This document shows, one piece after another, positions 24,921-36,300 of a stretch of DNA of 64,000 nt (the stretch's first letter is position 1; each line of letters begins with the position of its first letter). The notes under the pieces are model-generated. The model saw only the letters and a list, made by a program, of their open reading frames with translations, was not told the DNA's origin and did not search any database. Origin of the DNA: Undaria pinnatifida (taxonomy: Eukaryota > Sar > Phaeophyceae > Laminariales > Alariaceae). The stretch covers positions 24,656,518-24,720,517 of the forward strand of contig JABAKD010000002.1 of assembly GCA_012845835.1 (NCBI GenBank), read 5' to 3'. The translations under genes were made by a program, and so were the position numbers.

Positions 24921-26039
24921 TAGGGCCTTACCCAATAAGCTTTTTTTTTTCGGAATATATGCTTTTTGTTTTTAGCGGGCATAGGCTTAAAAACTGGAAA
25001 TAAGCTCGCGATTTATGCCAGTTTTGCACGGATAAGCTCGACCTATGCTCGCTCTTTGTTGCATCTCTAGCTTGATTTTTGTTCGATAAAAGCGTGTTTG
25101 GTCGTCTAACACTCGTTGGGCATCCCTGCTTGTCGTCGATATGCTCGTGAAACGTGGGTTCTAAGGCTATTTGTTTTGTTTTCTACAAGCCACATGGCAG
25201 GTGCAGGTGTGTCAGTGCTGAAAAAGTAAAATATAGACTAAACGATTCGTATAGTCTATACATAGTCTATGTTCCTATATACTTGGAAAGTGTATACTCG
25301 TATGTTTACGTATATCATACTACTACTACTGATTGATGTTGTCGTGTGTTTTTGTGTTGTGTCCATATACAGCACAGTGCGCACAGCAGTCAGTGCCTTG
25401 CTGTCTTTTCCATACCACCGCCCACCATGACCTGCCCACCATGTCAATTGGAAAACTTGCTTGAACTCTCTACTCGAAACTCGACAGCAAAAAAAAACAG
25501 AGCTAGCGAGCTAGCCAAACACAGCCGACTACCCAGTACCCCCGCACCCCGCACCCCGCACGACGCAATGCTACCTTCCCCGCCCCCTGTTGTACTTGAG
25601 AAGAGCGGTCGCCATCACTGCAAGATCGGAAGATCGGAAGATCGGCAGCGTCCCGTGCGCTCTCCGCTTTTTTTGTGCTCGCGTGGGCGCGTGGGCGCGC
25701 GCGCGTGTGTGTGCGTGTTTAAGTGTTCTACGTAATATGTAGAACCGTCCAATATCGCGATAAACAGAGCCGACAATGGGTGTAATTAAGCCTCGGGAAT
25801 TGCATTATTACCATGCGGCCACCCATTTGGCGTCTCCACCGTGCTCCCAGACAACTATTCGAGCATATACACCTGGAATGGAGGCGGGCATAACCACCTT
25901 TTATGCTCGATTTCCCTTGTTATGCTGCCACATAAGCTATTTGGCATGGTGGCTATGCTCGGTCGGGCATAAGCTTTTCCATAAGCTCAAAAAGCCAATA
26001 TATGCTAAAAGATATGCTAGCTTATTGGGTAAGGCCCTA
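24921..26039 (-). mobile_element. Inner copy of the same hAT-like element, opposite orientation
   Basis: 1119 bp, with ends TAGGGCCTTACCCAATAAGC and its exact inverse, flanked by GCGCCCAC at 24913-24920 and 26040-26047. It is the reverse complement of the outer element along its whole length, so one family member landed in another. Its two termini match each other perfectly, which suggests it is the younger insertion. Confidence 0.95.
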
Positions 26040-26775
26040 GCGCCCACGCGAGCACAAAAAAAGCGGAGAGCGCAAGGGACGCTGCCGATCTTCCGATCTT
26101 CCGATCTTGCAGTGATGGCAACCGCTCTTTTCAAGTACAACAGGGGGCGGGGAAAGTAGCATTGCGTCGTGCGGGGTGCGGGGGTACTGGGTAGTCGGCT
26201 GTGTTTGGCTAGCTCACTAGCTCTGTTTTTGCTGTCGAGTTTCGAGTAGAGAGTTCAAGCAAGTTTTCCAATTGACATGGTGGGCAGTTCATGGTGGGCG
26301 GTGGTATGGAAAAGGCAGCAAGGCACTGCTGCTGTGCACACTGTGCTGTATAATATGGACACAGCACAATAACACACGACAACATAAATCAGTAGTAGTA
26401 TGATATACATACGTAAACATACCAGTATACACTTTCGAAGTATATAGGAGCATAGACTATAATATTATATAGACTATACGAATCGCATAGTCTATAATTT
26501 ACTTTTTCAGCACTGACACACCTGCACCTGCCATGTGGCTTGTAGAAAAAAAAAAAACTAGCCTAAGAACCCACGTTTCACGAGCATATCGACGACAAGC
26601 AGGGATGCCCAACGAGTGATAGACGAGCAAACACGCTTTTTTTTAACCGAACAAAAATCAAGCTAGAGATGCAACAAAAAGCGAGCATAAGTCGAGCTTG
26701 TCTGTGCAAAACTGGCATAAATCGCGAGCTTATTTCCAGTTTTAAAGCCTATGTCCGCTAAAAAAAAATGCTTAT

Positions 26776-27065
26776 TGTGGATACCAGTCCCTATTCCCTA
26801 GATTGTACCGCCTCCTTATCACTATAATACTTCAAGATCATCCTGGCTCCTCGAGGCAGACTCTGAGGTGTTTCCTCATCGTTGACCCTCGAGCGTGCGG
26901 TGCGCACATAACCCACCTCGGTGTGTCTCCACACCTCCCTCAGAGAAAGAAAACCTGCGAAGGGACTACCGTCCCACAATTGGCGTCGTCGGCAGGAACC
27001 CACCTCGGTGTGTCTCCACACCTCCCTCAGAGAAAGAAAACCTGCGAAGGGACTACCGTCCCACA
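26776..27065 (+). mobile_element. LTR remnant nested in the outer hAT-like element
   Basis: Begins TGTGG and ends CCACA (TG...CA), flanked by TTAT at 26772-26775 and 27066-27069; the uninterrupted sequence matches the inner hAT copy. Bases 26776-26978 look like one full LTR of 203 bp; then come 18 bases (ATTGGCGTCGTCGGCAGG) resembling the start of an internal region with a primer-binding site, and then 69 bases identical to the LTR end. A deletion between AACCC words could have produced this. Confidence 0.75.
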
Positions 27066-27669
27066 TTATATTCAGAAAAAAAAAAGCTTATTGGGTAAGG
27101 CCCTAGTGACGAGATCTCAAGTTAACCTAGCTAAGTCAACCCGTGGAATAAAAGCAGTGATGCAGCGATCATGTTGTGAGTTGGGTCGGGCCGAGCGAGG
27201 AGACGAGCGTCCGACAACCAGAATAGGGGAGCAGGGTAACTCAGGTTGAGTTTTAAGGATGTCAGTCTTCATACGGAGGCGTAAGGCCTACAACGGCAGG
27301 CAGTCAGTAAGAAGCAACAGCTACGAAGACATCGTACCTTTTTTTCATACGAGTCAAACGGCAGTCCCGACCGGCACACAACAAGTGCTACTATTTATTC
27401 TAGATACTACAGCAGCAGCAGTACCTACTACGAAGTAATATTTATTGCAGCAGATCGTGTCCAGTGTGTCCAGTACATACTCACTCGTATCACGCCGTGC
27501 TCGTAACGGCGTACCTGGTATATCTGGTTCATCCAATGCTACCGAGTTCGTAGTGCGTGTGTTTGTTTTGCTTACTACAGTAGAGGCGCTCAATAGGAAA
27601 GAGAGAGGATAAATGTGACATGAAATCGTTTCACGTCAAATCCATAGACTATCCATCTACGAAGAGCAC

Positions 27670-28090
27670 TCTATAACAATAGCCCACCCTGGATAGCCGT
27701 AGATGCAGATCATTTGGCAATCAAAGGATGTCAACAAAACATGCCTAAATTGGAAAGGGGATCGAAGATGCGGCTATTCGAAACAATCGCATATGAGGCT
27801 AAAGGTTCCTCCAACCTCGTAATAATGAAGCTAAGACGCCTCATTGCAAGAGATATCCAACCCTATGATGGAGCTCACAACCGCGAGCGCTCAAGGTCAG
27901 GTATGTACCTACGGTATACCAGTAGCAATCGGCCTACTCGAGCTCTCACGGTTGTGAGCTCCATCGCAGGGTTGTATCTCTTGCAGCGAGGCGTCTTAGC
28001 CTCATTACAAGGTGTGGGGGGATCCATAGCCTCGTTTTCGTATGTTTCGAATAGTAGCCGCATCTTCAACTCCCTTTCCAATTCCTAGAT
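27670..28090 (+). mobile_element. Fold-back element
   Basis: The arms 27742-27895 and 27945-28086 are imperfect reverse complements: AATTGGAAAGG, GAAGATGCGGCTA, AAGACGCCTC and GGAGCTCACAACCG each reappear inverted. A left extension (27670-27740) is shared with 8310-8425. No target-site duplication found. Confidence 0.75.
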
Positions 28091-29859
28091 AGAGCAAACT
28101 CATGCATCCCTATTAAGTGGCGGCGTCCTACGGCAATAATAGGTGGTGCAAGAAAGCAGGCGAATCAACCGAGTACAAAGTGCTCGCAGAGTTACAGCAG
28201 CTAAATTGATCTGCGATATACTCGCGGGGTATCTCAGGCAGCTTGGACCAGATATACTGGTATATAGCATAACAGTTTGGGTGCACAACCTTCCGCAGGA
28301 TGGGCATATTGTCGAACCAAAAGAAAGCAAGGGGGGAGCAGGTATCGAAAAGCTACCATCTCACGGCCGTGCTAGCTTAGATTTAGTGTGTCATCACAAA
28401 ATGGAGGCCCGCAGGGGCTCGCCGATCACTGCGGGGGGGTCAAGGGCGACCAAACATACTCGAAGAAAAGCAAATGTGCCAAAAACAAATTTACGAAAAA
28501 TGTACTGCTAAAAAAATATATGACACGCTAGGCCAGAAAGCTTGCCTTCGGAGGATGAGAGCACTAAAAGGACCGGAGGAAGTCACGCACACCCAAGCTT
28601 GACAGGTCGTGCCGACGTCGCCATGTGTCAAGTGGTCCCCGAGGGGGGTGCAGGGTTGTCGGTGTTGGGAAGCGTTCTCCTCATGCTTCACGGTGTATTT
28701 ATTAGTCTCTCCTTTGGCTCGCTGCCTAGACACAAGGCCTCAGCCAGATTCTTTCTCGGCGTGCTACGAGAATCGCATCATCTTCTTCCTCTGCTGCTGC
28801 CGATGCTGCTGCCAATTCATGCTGCTCCGCTGTAGCACTGCTTCTGCTGCTTGCTACTGTTCTACTGCTGCATGCAGCGTATCTTCTGCGGCTGCGGGTC
28901 TGTATTTTCACTTGCTACAGGTACCTGGTACCGGTGCGTACAAGTACGAATGAGTGCGGCGTGCTTGTTGTATGTATTACCATGGGAGCGCCTATCGCGC
29001 TCGGTAAGGCCATGTCTGTGCTTGCTCTTCCGTGCTGTGGTCTCTTGCGTGAGAGCTCGGTACAGGCGTGGACGCTCGCGCGGGCTGAACGGCATGAACT
29101 CTCGTCTGCCTGGACTGCGATACTAGACTGAGGACCAAAAACACCGAATGTTCACATTATCCTCTTCGGTATATAACAGAAAGAGGATACCGCCCAGAAC
29201 ACCCTCACCCCCCCCCTCTCGCAAAACACACTGGTTTCACAGGTAAGAGCAAAGGGGAGCGGGAAGAATTTCAAACAAAGTAATTCTTCCTCAGTAAGAG
29301 AAGATAGAACGCGGGAAAACCCTTCAAACGTCAACGTTCTCATCCTCCCTCGCATAACTCTATCGCCCCCGCCCCCGCCCCCCACCTCCCTCCCTCCCTC
29401 CGTGGCCCAAGGCAAACCCTTTCCCTCTCTACCCCCGGCGTACCCGTAAGCCCATCCATCCAAGATGCACATCATACCGGGCCGGCGCGCCACCCGTAGA
29501 AAACGCCGTGTGCTTTGTTAAAATACACCAGCGAATCCTATCTGTGTTAATTAAGGTAGTTTCTCCACCACTCGCGTTACTGCTGACGATTACACTCATT
29601 CTAGCTCGTCTTGGGGCGCGAAACTTGACCTTGCTTTTTGCAGGGGACTGCACCCACGTTTTTGGGGTACAAACTACTTGGGATTAGTACGGGATATTTT
29701 TCGCAGTGTAGTGAAAGGGTTGATAGCGAGCTTAATCAACTCACCAACCAATCAATCTGCTAGCCTACACAAACCAACCAACCAACAAACCAACCAATAA
29801 AACCCAATCCAACCAAATACCCCACAGCACGTCATCTACTAAACGACCTTCGCTCCGTA
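28091..29859. other. 3' flank of RPA2, no gene recognised
   Basis: Frames such as plus-strand 28143-28511 (122 codons) have no recognisable domain. Contains C-rich and purine-rich runs near 29350-29400 and CCAACCAACC words near 29770. Confidence 0.5.
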
Positions 29860-30318
29860 TCAGCTCGTCTTAAGCGTGAGCTTGATCCCCATGCCTGCGA
29901 GCTCATTCGCGAGGTACCTAAAAACGTACGGCATCGCCACAGCAACCACTTTTCCACCCCCTCCCCCCCCGAGGCCACCCTCACCACCGACCGAACACGT
30001 AATACAGTGCATTCGCTGCCCCGCCCCCCCGCCCCCCCCACCACCCTCCCTTGACACCGCCGCAGCAGCAGCCGCGCTCTGTCCCGCGGTGGCAACAGCC
30101 CCTCTTCGCGCAGAGGCGGAGATCAGCGAGCCGCAGGTGGAGCAGACGTGGGCGACATGCCGGTCTGAGCAGTTCATGAGGCGGTCGTGGAGTAGGAAAG
30201 CCGCGCCGTGGCTTAGGAGCGCGTCTCGCTCCATCTCTCCTAGCCGCACGCCGCCCTTGTTCTTTCGCCCCTTGATGGGCTGCCGCGTCAGCTGGTTCAC
30301 TGGCCCCGTAGCTCGTAC
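29860..30318 (-). CDS. RPA2: RPA2 exon 22, last exon with stop (152 codons plus stop)
   Basis: Starts [19 protein letters not shown] and contains [19 protein letters not shown] (the anchor region) and [12 protein letters not shown] zinc ribbon is formed by CSTC at exon residues 59-62 and CITC at 105-108, separated by a 42-residue Ala/Gly-rich linker. It ends [22 protein letters not shown] and a TGA stop. Acceptor CTACAG. No clear AATAAA is seen just downstream. Confidence 0.97.
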   Translation of the reverse strand, partial: VRATGPVNQLTRQPIKGRKNKGGVRLGEMERDALLSHGAAFLLHDRLMNCSDRHVAHVCSTCGSLISASARRGAVATAGQSAAAAAAVSREGGGGGGGAGQRMHCITCSVGGEGGLGGGGGGKVVAVAMPYVFRYLANELAGMGIKLTLKTS

Positions 30319-33300
30319 CTGTAGGGGGGAGAGAAGGCGGGGGGAGCGGGAGAGAAGAGGTGCAAATCAAGAGGGTGAAATAACGGCGATCAACGGAGAG
30401 AAGGGGAGGGAGAGGCACCAGTATCTTCGTCGTTGCAACTACACGCCAATGAACCACCCTCACACGAGATGTGGCGCAACAATCCTTCCGGCGCGTGTCC
30501 TAGCTCTCAATGTCTCTCTTTGTTCTCCATTTCTCTCCTTCTTTCCCCCGCGTTCTCTCTCCCTGATCATCTCTCTCTCGCTCGATCTCTCTCTCTCTCT
30601 GGAAGTGCATCACACCTGAGACTTGTCCGAGACCATGTGCCTTAGCCGTTGGTAGTAAACGAGCCCGATGAAGATGTCGGCGTGCATCACTGTGCCGGTC
30701 ACCCCGCTGTACAGAGGCTCCGAACCGTGGTACGCATACCTGCATTGCATACAAAAAAAGAAAAAGAAAAAACACAAACGCCATGGTGAGGCAAATTTCG
30801 GATTACATTTTAATAACCTTCAACAGTGCACCGCTAATAGTGTGGGCTACGGTTTAATGCAGAAACAGTGCTATTGGTAGTTTGGATTTTGATTGAATAC
30901 AAAACAAAAGCTGTATTCGTACTGTTGTTGTTGTCTTTCTTATTTACTACCTTTGCACTTTACTCCGGCTGTATCCCTTTTCGTAACTCAGATCCGGGGT
31001 CGCACAGACAGATCAACCCCTCCGCCCCACCCCCCTCCCTTCCCCGACCCTGTCGACACGGCGCGGGGATTCCAAAATGTTCACACATCGGCAAAACAAA
31101 TTGGGCGGTTCAAAGCTTTTTTCGCAGTTTTCATGTTTAACGCACCCGGCGGAGCGCAGCTGCTCCCCGAAGTGGTCGATGACTCGGTCTTGCTCATGGA
31201 ACGCGAACGGAGTCGCGTCCTGCAAAAAGTTGCAACAGAGAAAATAAGAGGGGGGCAGAGAAAAATTCAAGGAACAGAGAATTCAAGGACGGAGCAAGAA
31301 GTACAGCAACCACCACCACCACGACAACCCCAACAACAACAACAACAACAACCACTCAAGGAGTTTGTGCCCCTAAACGTTTAATAGGTGCTGGTGTATA
31401 GACTATGCCATAGAAGGGTAACGGGGTGATAGCATATGTACTATTAGTACCTAATAGTAACTACGGGTACCCGGTATTAAATGGAGGCTGCATCTCTATT
31501 ACTGCTATCGTAGAATATAATCTTACCTGAAACGTGCCGTGCATCGCACCACTTTTGCCCGCCATGGACTCGATGAGCATCCCGATTGTCTGGGAAATCA
31601 ACCGGCGACCAACGAACGATGCAACACATGCAACAACGACAACAACAGCAGCAGCAGGAGAAAATTCGGGTTCACAATTGTTTATATTTTTTACCCTCCA
31701 GATGTTTACCTCTTACTGTTGCATACATCCAAATCCTTCCACCCACGGGTTGACAATTATCCCCAGTTCCCCCGACCCCGCCCTCCCATCCCCTTCTACC
31801 AAATATGCAACTCCCTCTCACCATCCTTGAGGGAAAGGCGTGCGGGTCGGAATACCCCCACCACCTCCCCCCATACCGTCCCACCATCACCTCCCACCAA
31901 CCATATACCTCCCTCTCACCACTCTTGGGGGAAAGGCGTGCGGGTTGATAATGAAGTCCGGCGACCCGTCCCCTCCCCCCGTCGCCTTCCACCAACCAAA
32001 CGATCCCCCCCTCTACCATTCCATAAACCATACGACTCCCTCTCACCATTCTCGAAGGAAAGGCGTGTGGGTTGATAATCACGTCCGGCGACATTCCCGC
32101 TTTGGTAAATGGCATATATCCGTCGGGCAAAGGATTGACACCACCCTCTCCTATCACCCCCTCCCTACCCATCCCCTCCTACCGACCATACAACTCCTCC
32201 AACCTCCGTCACCATTAGGCATATATCCATTCTTTTCCTCAATTAAGCTCGATACGCTCGTAAAAATCCCAATTGTGTTACTCTTACGCTCTTAAAAACG
32301 CCAAAATAAAATACTCGCATGCCCAAAGAGGCACTAGCCAAAAAGCCTCATCAGTCTGGAGTGGAAAAATGCGTGCGGGTTGATGATCACCCCCCCCCCC
32401 CCCCCTCTATCCCCTCCCACCATCCATGCAGCTCCCTCTCACCATTCGCGAAGGAAAAGCGTGCGGGTTGATAATCACGTCCGGCGACATCCCGCTCTCC
32501 GTGAAGGGCATATCCTCCGTCGGCCACAATATAGACATCACCCCTTTCTGCCCGTGCCGCGAAGAAAACTTGTCCCCAATAACGGGGTTTCGAGGGAATC
32601 GAAGCGTTACGCTCGCGCGGGAAAGCGGGGCCCTGTCGACGCCCTCTCGCCCCAGCGCTCGAACGGTCTCAACGCACGCCCTCTCCGACTCTTTGTGCTG
32701 TAAGGAGGGAGAGAAGGGGGCGGGGGCGGAGGGTGGGGAAGCTGAGGTGATGGCATTTTTTCTTCGCCTAGGAAGAGTTGAGGGGGGGGACAACGAGAGA
32801 GGAGTAAGGGGCGAGAAGGGGAGGAGGGAGGGAAGTGAGGTGATGGTAGTTGTTCTCTTCGCCTGGGAAGCAGTGGAGGAAGGGAGGGAGGGGGGTGGAA
32901 CGGGTCGGTAGGGGAGGGAGGGTCGAGGTAATGGTATTTGCTTCCTTGGCCAAGGCAGCAAGAGGGGTTTCATGCCCCGACGCCTCCCCTCCGTCCAACT
33001 ACCAACAACGGCTAGATTTCTACACACACAAGTATGGCATTATATACCACTCCCCGGATAATTCTGGAACGCTCAGGTATCAATCCTTTTAGCACCGCAC
33101 TCCCGGCATGGAGACAAAACACTTGGAATTTGACTAGGACCATTTTCGGAGTTGGAAATGGGATAACTAACCCCTTTGGGAACTCAAACGCAAAAATTGA
33201 CCAAGAAAACTGACGGTTACAGCATCGGCCACATGAAGCAACCCGAGCTGCTGGTGCATTAAGGACATGTGTTCGAACTGCAATGCAGGAAGCTGCGAGG

Positions 33301-36300
33301 TACAGGCGTGAGGCATGACGATATTCGGATTGACTGCCTCAAGCTTTTCCTAGACGCTTTCGACTAGATCGCGCTCGTGGCGTGCTTTGACCTGAATGAA
33401 TGGGTCCCAAACACCAACACTCAAAAACGGTTTTCACAAGGGCTTGCGATTTGGCTGGTTAAGCCGATAGTAAGTCGCCGACTGGTTATTAGTTGGCCAT
33501 GTGTTAAGAGCTTGTTGCGGGCGGTAACTTGCGGAGTTCGACGCGTTAGTATCTGACTGGGGCGTTTGTTGCTCGCAACATTGTTCCATGCGGAGAAACC
33601 CTATTAATTCACTGCGCCGACTCAACTACTACGGGAGGGCATAGCAATCAGGACTCACGATAAACCCAAAAAACCTAGATGCTGCCCTTTTTTCTCAAGA
33701 TAAACACAACTACCTACCATGTTCCCCTATTTTAACAGACCATAGTGGTTCTAGTTGCTACCACTGCGTGTTCACCCCTAACAGACACAAAACGCTACGC
33801 ATAACAAAACACGCTAGTCTACACGTAAAACGCTAGACATATGAGAGCTAGACACAACAACGTTAGCCGTAAAATGCAACACCAAACATAAAACGCTGCA
33901 ACGCAAAACGCTACTCATAACACGCTACGCGCAAAACGCGCTACCCCTGGCACACGTGCTATTACGGAGTAACCAGAACCCAGCATATACGCAAAACCCT
34001 ACATAATCCTCTGTGAGGAATAACTGTATTTGGTCCCGATTATTACTGTCTGAATGTGTCCCGTGATAGGGTCTGACTGGGGCACTACGGCGGAGGACCA
34101 TGGTAATCAAAACTCACGGTGAACACAAAAAACTCCAACACACCCCTATTTTGACTAGCCATGTTTGTTCTGATTGCCGTGTCCCCCCTGTGTTCCTGCA
34201 ATAGACTCTGATTGGGGCATTACTTTGCGGAGAACTATAGCAATTGAATGCGAATTCACGAGGGAAGAAAGGGTTCTCGCGACAAAAACGAAGGCACGTA
34301 CCGTAGTGGGGAGGGGGGGGAAGAGCCTGCTTACCGACCCTGGATCTGAGTTATGTCTAGGGAGGGAAAAAAAGAAAAGAAAAAAAGTGCGAAGACAATA
34401 GATGGGATGAGCAATATATATATATATAAAATCATTCCCTTGGGTGTCGTGTATTTGGTCAGGAGTTTTTTGTCTCGGCCGAAGCATGCGATTCGCGGAA
34501 CTGGAATTCTCGGTCGAATATAGCTTGGTTCGAGCGCCGCCTTCGGGGGGCGGCTCCAACGCCCCTCGCCCTGCCGTGTCCGTTCCGCATATCGACGTGA
34601 ACGCGGACGGGTGCCGAGCGAGACGAGCGAGAAGTTGCAAAAATACCGCATGTCGAGGAGGAATTTTGGAAAAATTGTTGAATCTTAATGGCTGCAACGC
34701 CTGAATGGTTTACAAAATTGGCATCATTTCCAAACGGTACGTGATAATGTTCGGAATTTTGCGGCGGCATACTCTTGAGCGTTAGTTTCTTTGCTGTACT
34801 TTTTTACTATTAATAGTTCGTTTGGTTTCTTGCCAGGTATTTTTATTGCTTTTGTTTCTGCTCGTTTTGCCAGCTGGAAATTCATTTTTTTAGCGTGGGT
34901 TCACCTAAAACGTGACACAAGTTACCGACGATATCCAACAACTTCGCGACACAAATTACTGACGGCAAAACGTTTCGTGACAAAATAACTCCCAAACCAT
35001 GGAATCATGACATTTTCATGTGACAGAATCTCGAGACAAAACCAAGCAGGTAGAGCCGTCTCTTCGGCCTTTGGCCCTGGCTTTAGCATGGCCGCTGACA
35101 CTCCAAGCAGCCTCTGCTGTAGGCATGAACGAATGCGGTTGATTCGCAGCGAACTATCCCGCTGTGCTCGCTTCTATGTGGCCATTGTCCACGCCATTTC
35201 ATGTCATCTCCCTTCTGTTTTGAGCTCGTCGTCGTGCCGTCGAGGTACGAGGAAACTCTTACGTACTGGGTGAGAACAGCAGTATGTACGACGAGCATGA
35301 ACGCCAACTGACAACATTGGCAAACACACAACATCAGGTGCAGCAGCAGTAGCCGAAGGGCAAAACTTCTAGCACATACTGCAGCAACTAGTAGAAACCA
35401 GAACCACAGCAGATAGCTCAAAGTGCAGTACGAGTGCCGTTGGCAAGTTTAGTCGTACACGCATCACTCTGTCCAATATATATAACAGAATCTCGAGACA
35501 AAAACAAGCAGGTAAAAGAGCCGTCTCTTCGGCCTTTGGCCCTGGCTTTAGCATGGCCGCTGACACTCCAGGCAGCCGCTGCTGTAGGCATGAACGAGTG
35601 CGGTTGATTCGCAGCGAACTATCTTGCTGTGCTCGCTTCTATGTGGCCATTGTCCATGCCATTTCATGTCACCTCCCTTCTGTTTTGAGCTCGTCGTCGT
35701 GCCGTCGAGGTACGAGGAAACCCGTACGTACTGGGTGAGAACAGCAGTATGTACGACGAGCATGAACGCCAACTGACAACATTGGCAAACACACAACATC
35801 AGGTGCAGCAGCAGTAGCCGAAGGGTGAAACTTCTAGCACATACTGCAGCAACTAGTAGAAACCAGAACCACAGCAGATAGCTCAAAGTGCAGTACGAGT
35901 GCCGTTGGCAAGTTTAGTCGGACACGCATCACTCTGTCCAATATATAGCAACCGTTTTATGTTCATATTGTTGTTCTGGTGTGCTGCTGCCGTGACACCA
36001 TCGAGCACACCGCATGTTTTACCCAAACAAGAGCCAACAAGAGGCAGCGCACAGGGGCCCCCAACACAGAGACACGTGACAACCACGGCCAGCTGTCGAT
36101 CGCGTAATTCGCCGGTAGTCCGTGCTTCGGTGGGTGTGTCGGAAGTCGTTCGTAGTACTGCTGTAGATCGTCGAAAAACCACGTGGCATCGTTCTGGTGG
36201 CAGACTCGCCAGTAGACCCCCCAAAATGTATTTACCTTTTCTTTTTCTTGGCCCCATGCAGCCATTTCCTTTCCTTTCTCTTCTTTGTTTCTTTTTTCCA

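Larger units (their letters stand above)
24560..27105 (+). mobile_element. Outer hAT-like non-autonomous transposon, interrupted twice
   Basis: Starts TAGGGCCTTATCCAATAAGC and ends GCTTATTGGGTAAGGCCCTA, an inverted pair with one mismatch, flanked by the 8-bp target duplication GTGACGAG at 24552-24559 and 27106-27113. An 8-bp duplication and a YAGGG terminus are typical of the hAT superfamily. Removing the two insertions leaves about 1125 bp. No transposase frame is visible. Internal GAGCATA and AGCTTAT words recur, perhaps subterminal binding motifs. Confidence 0.93.
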
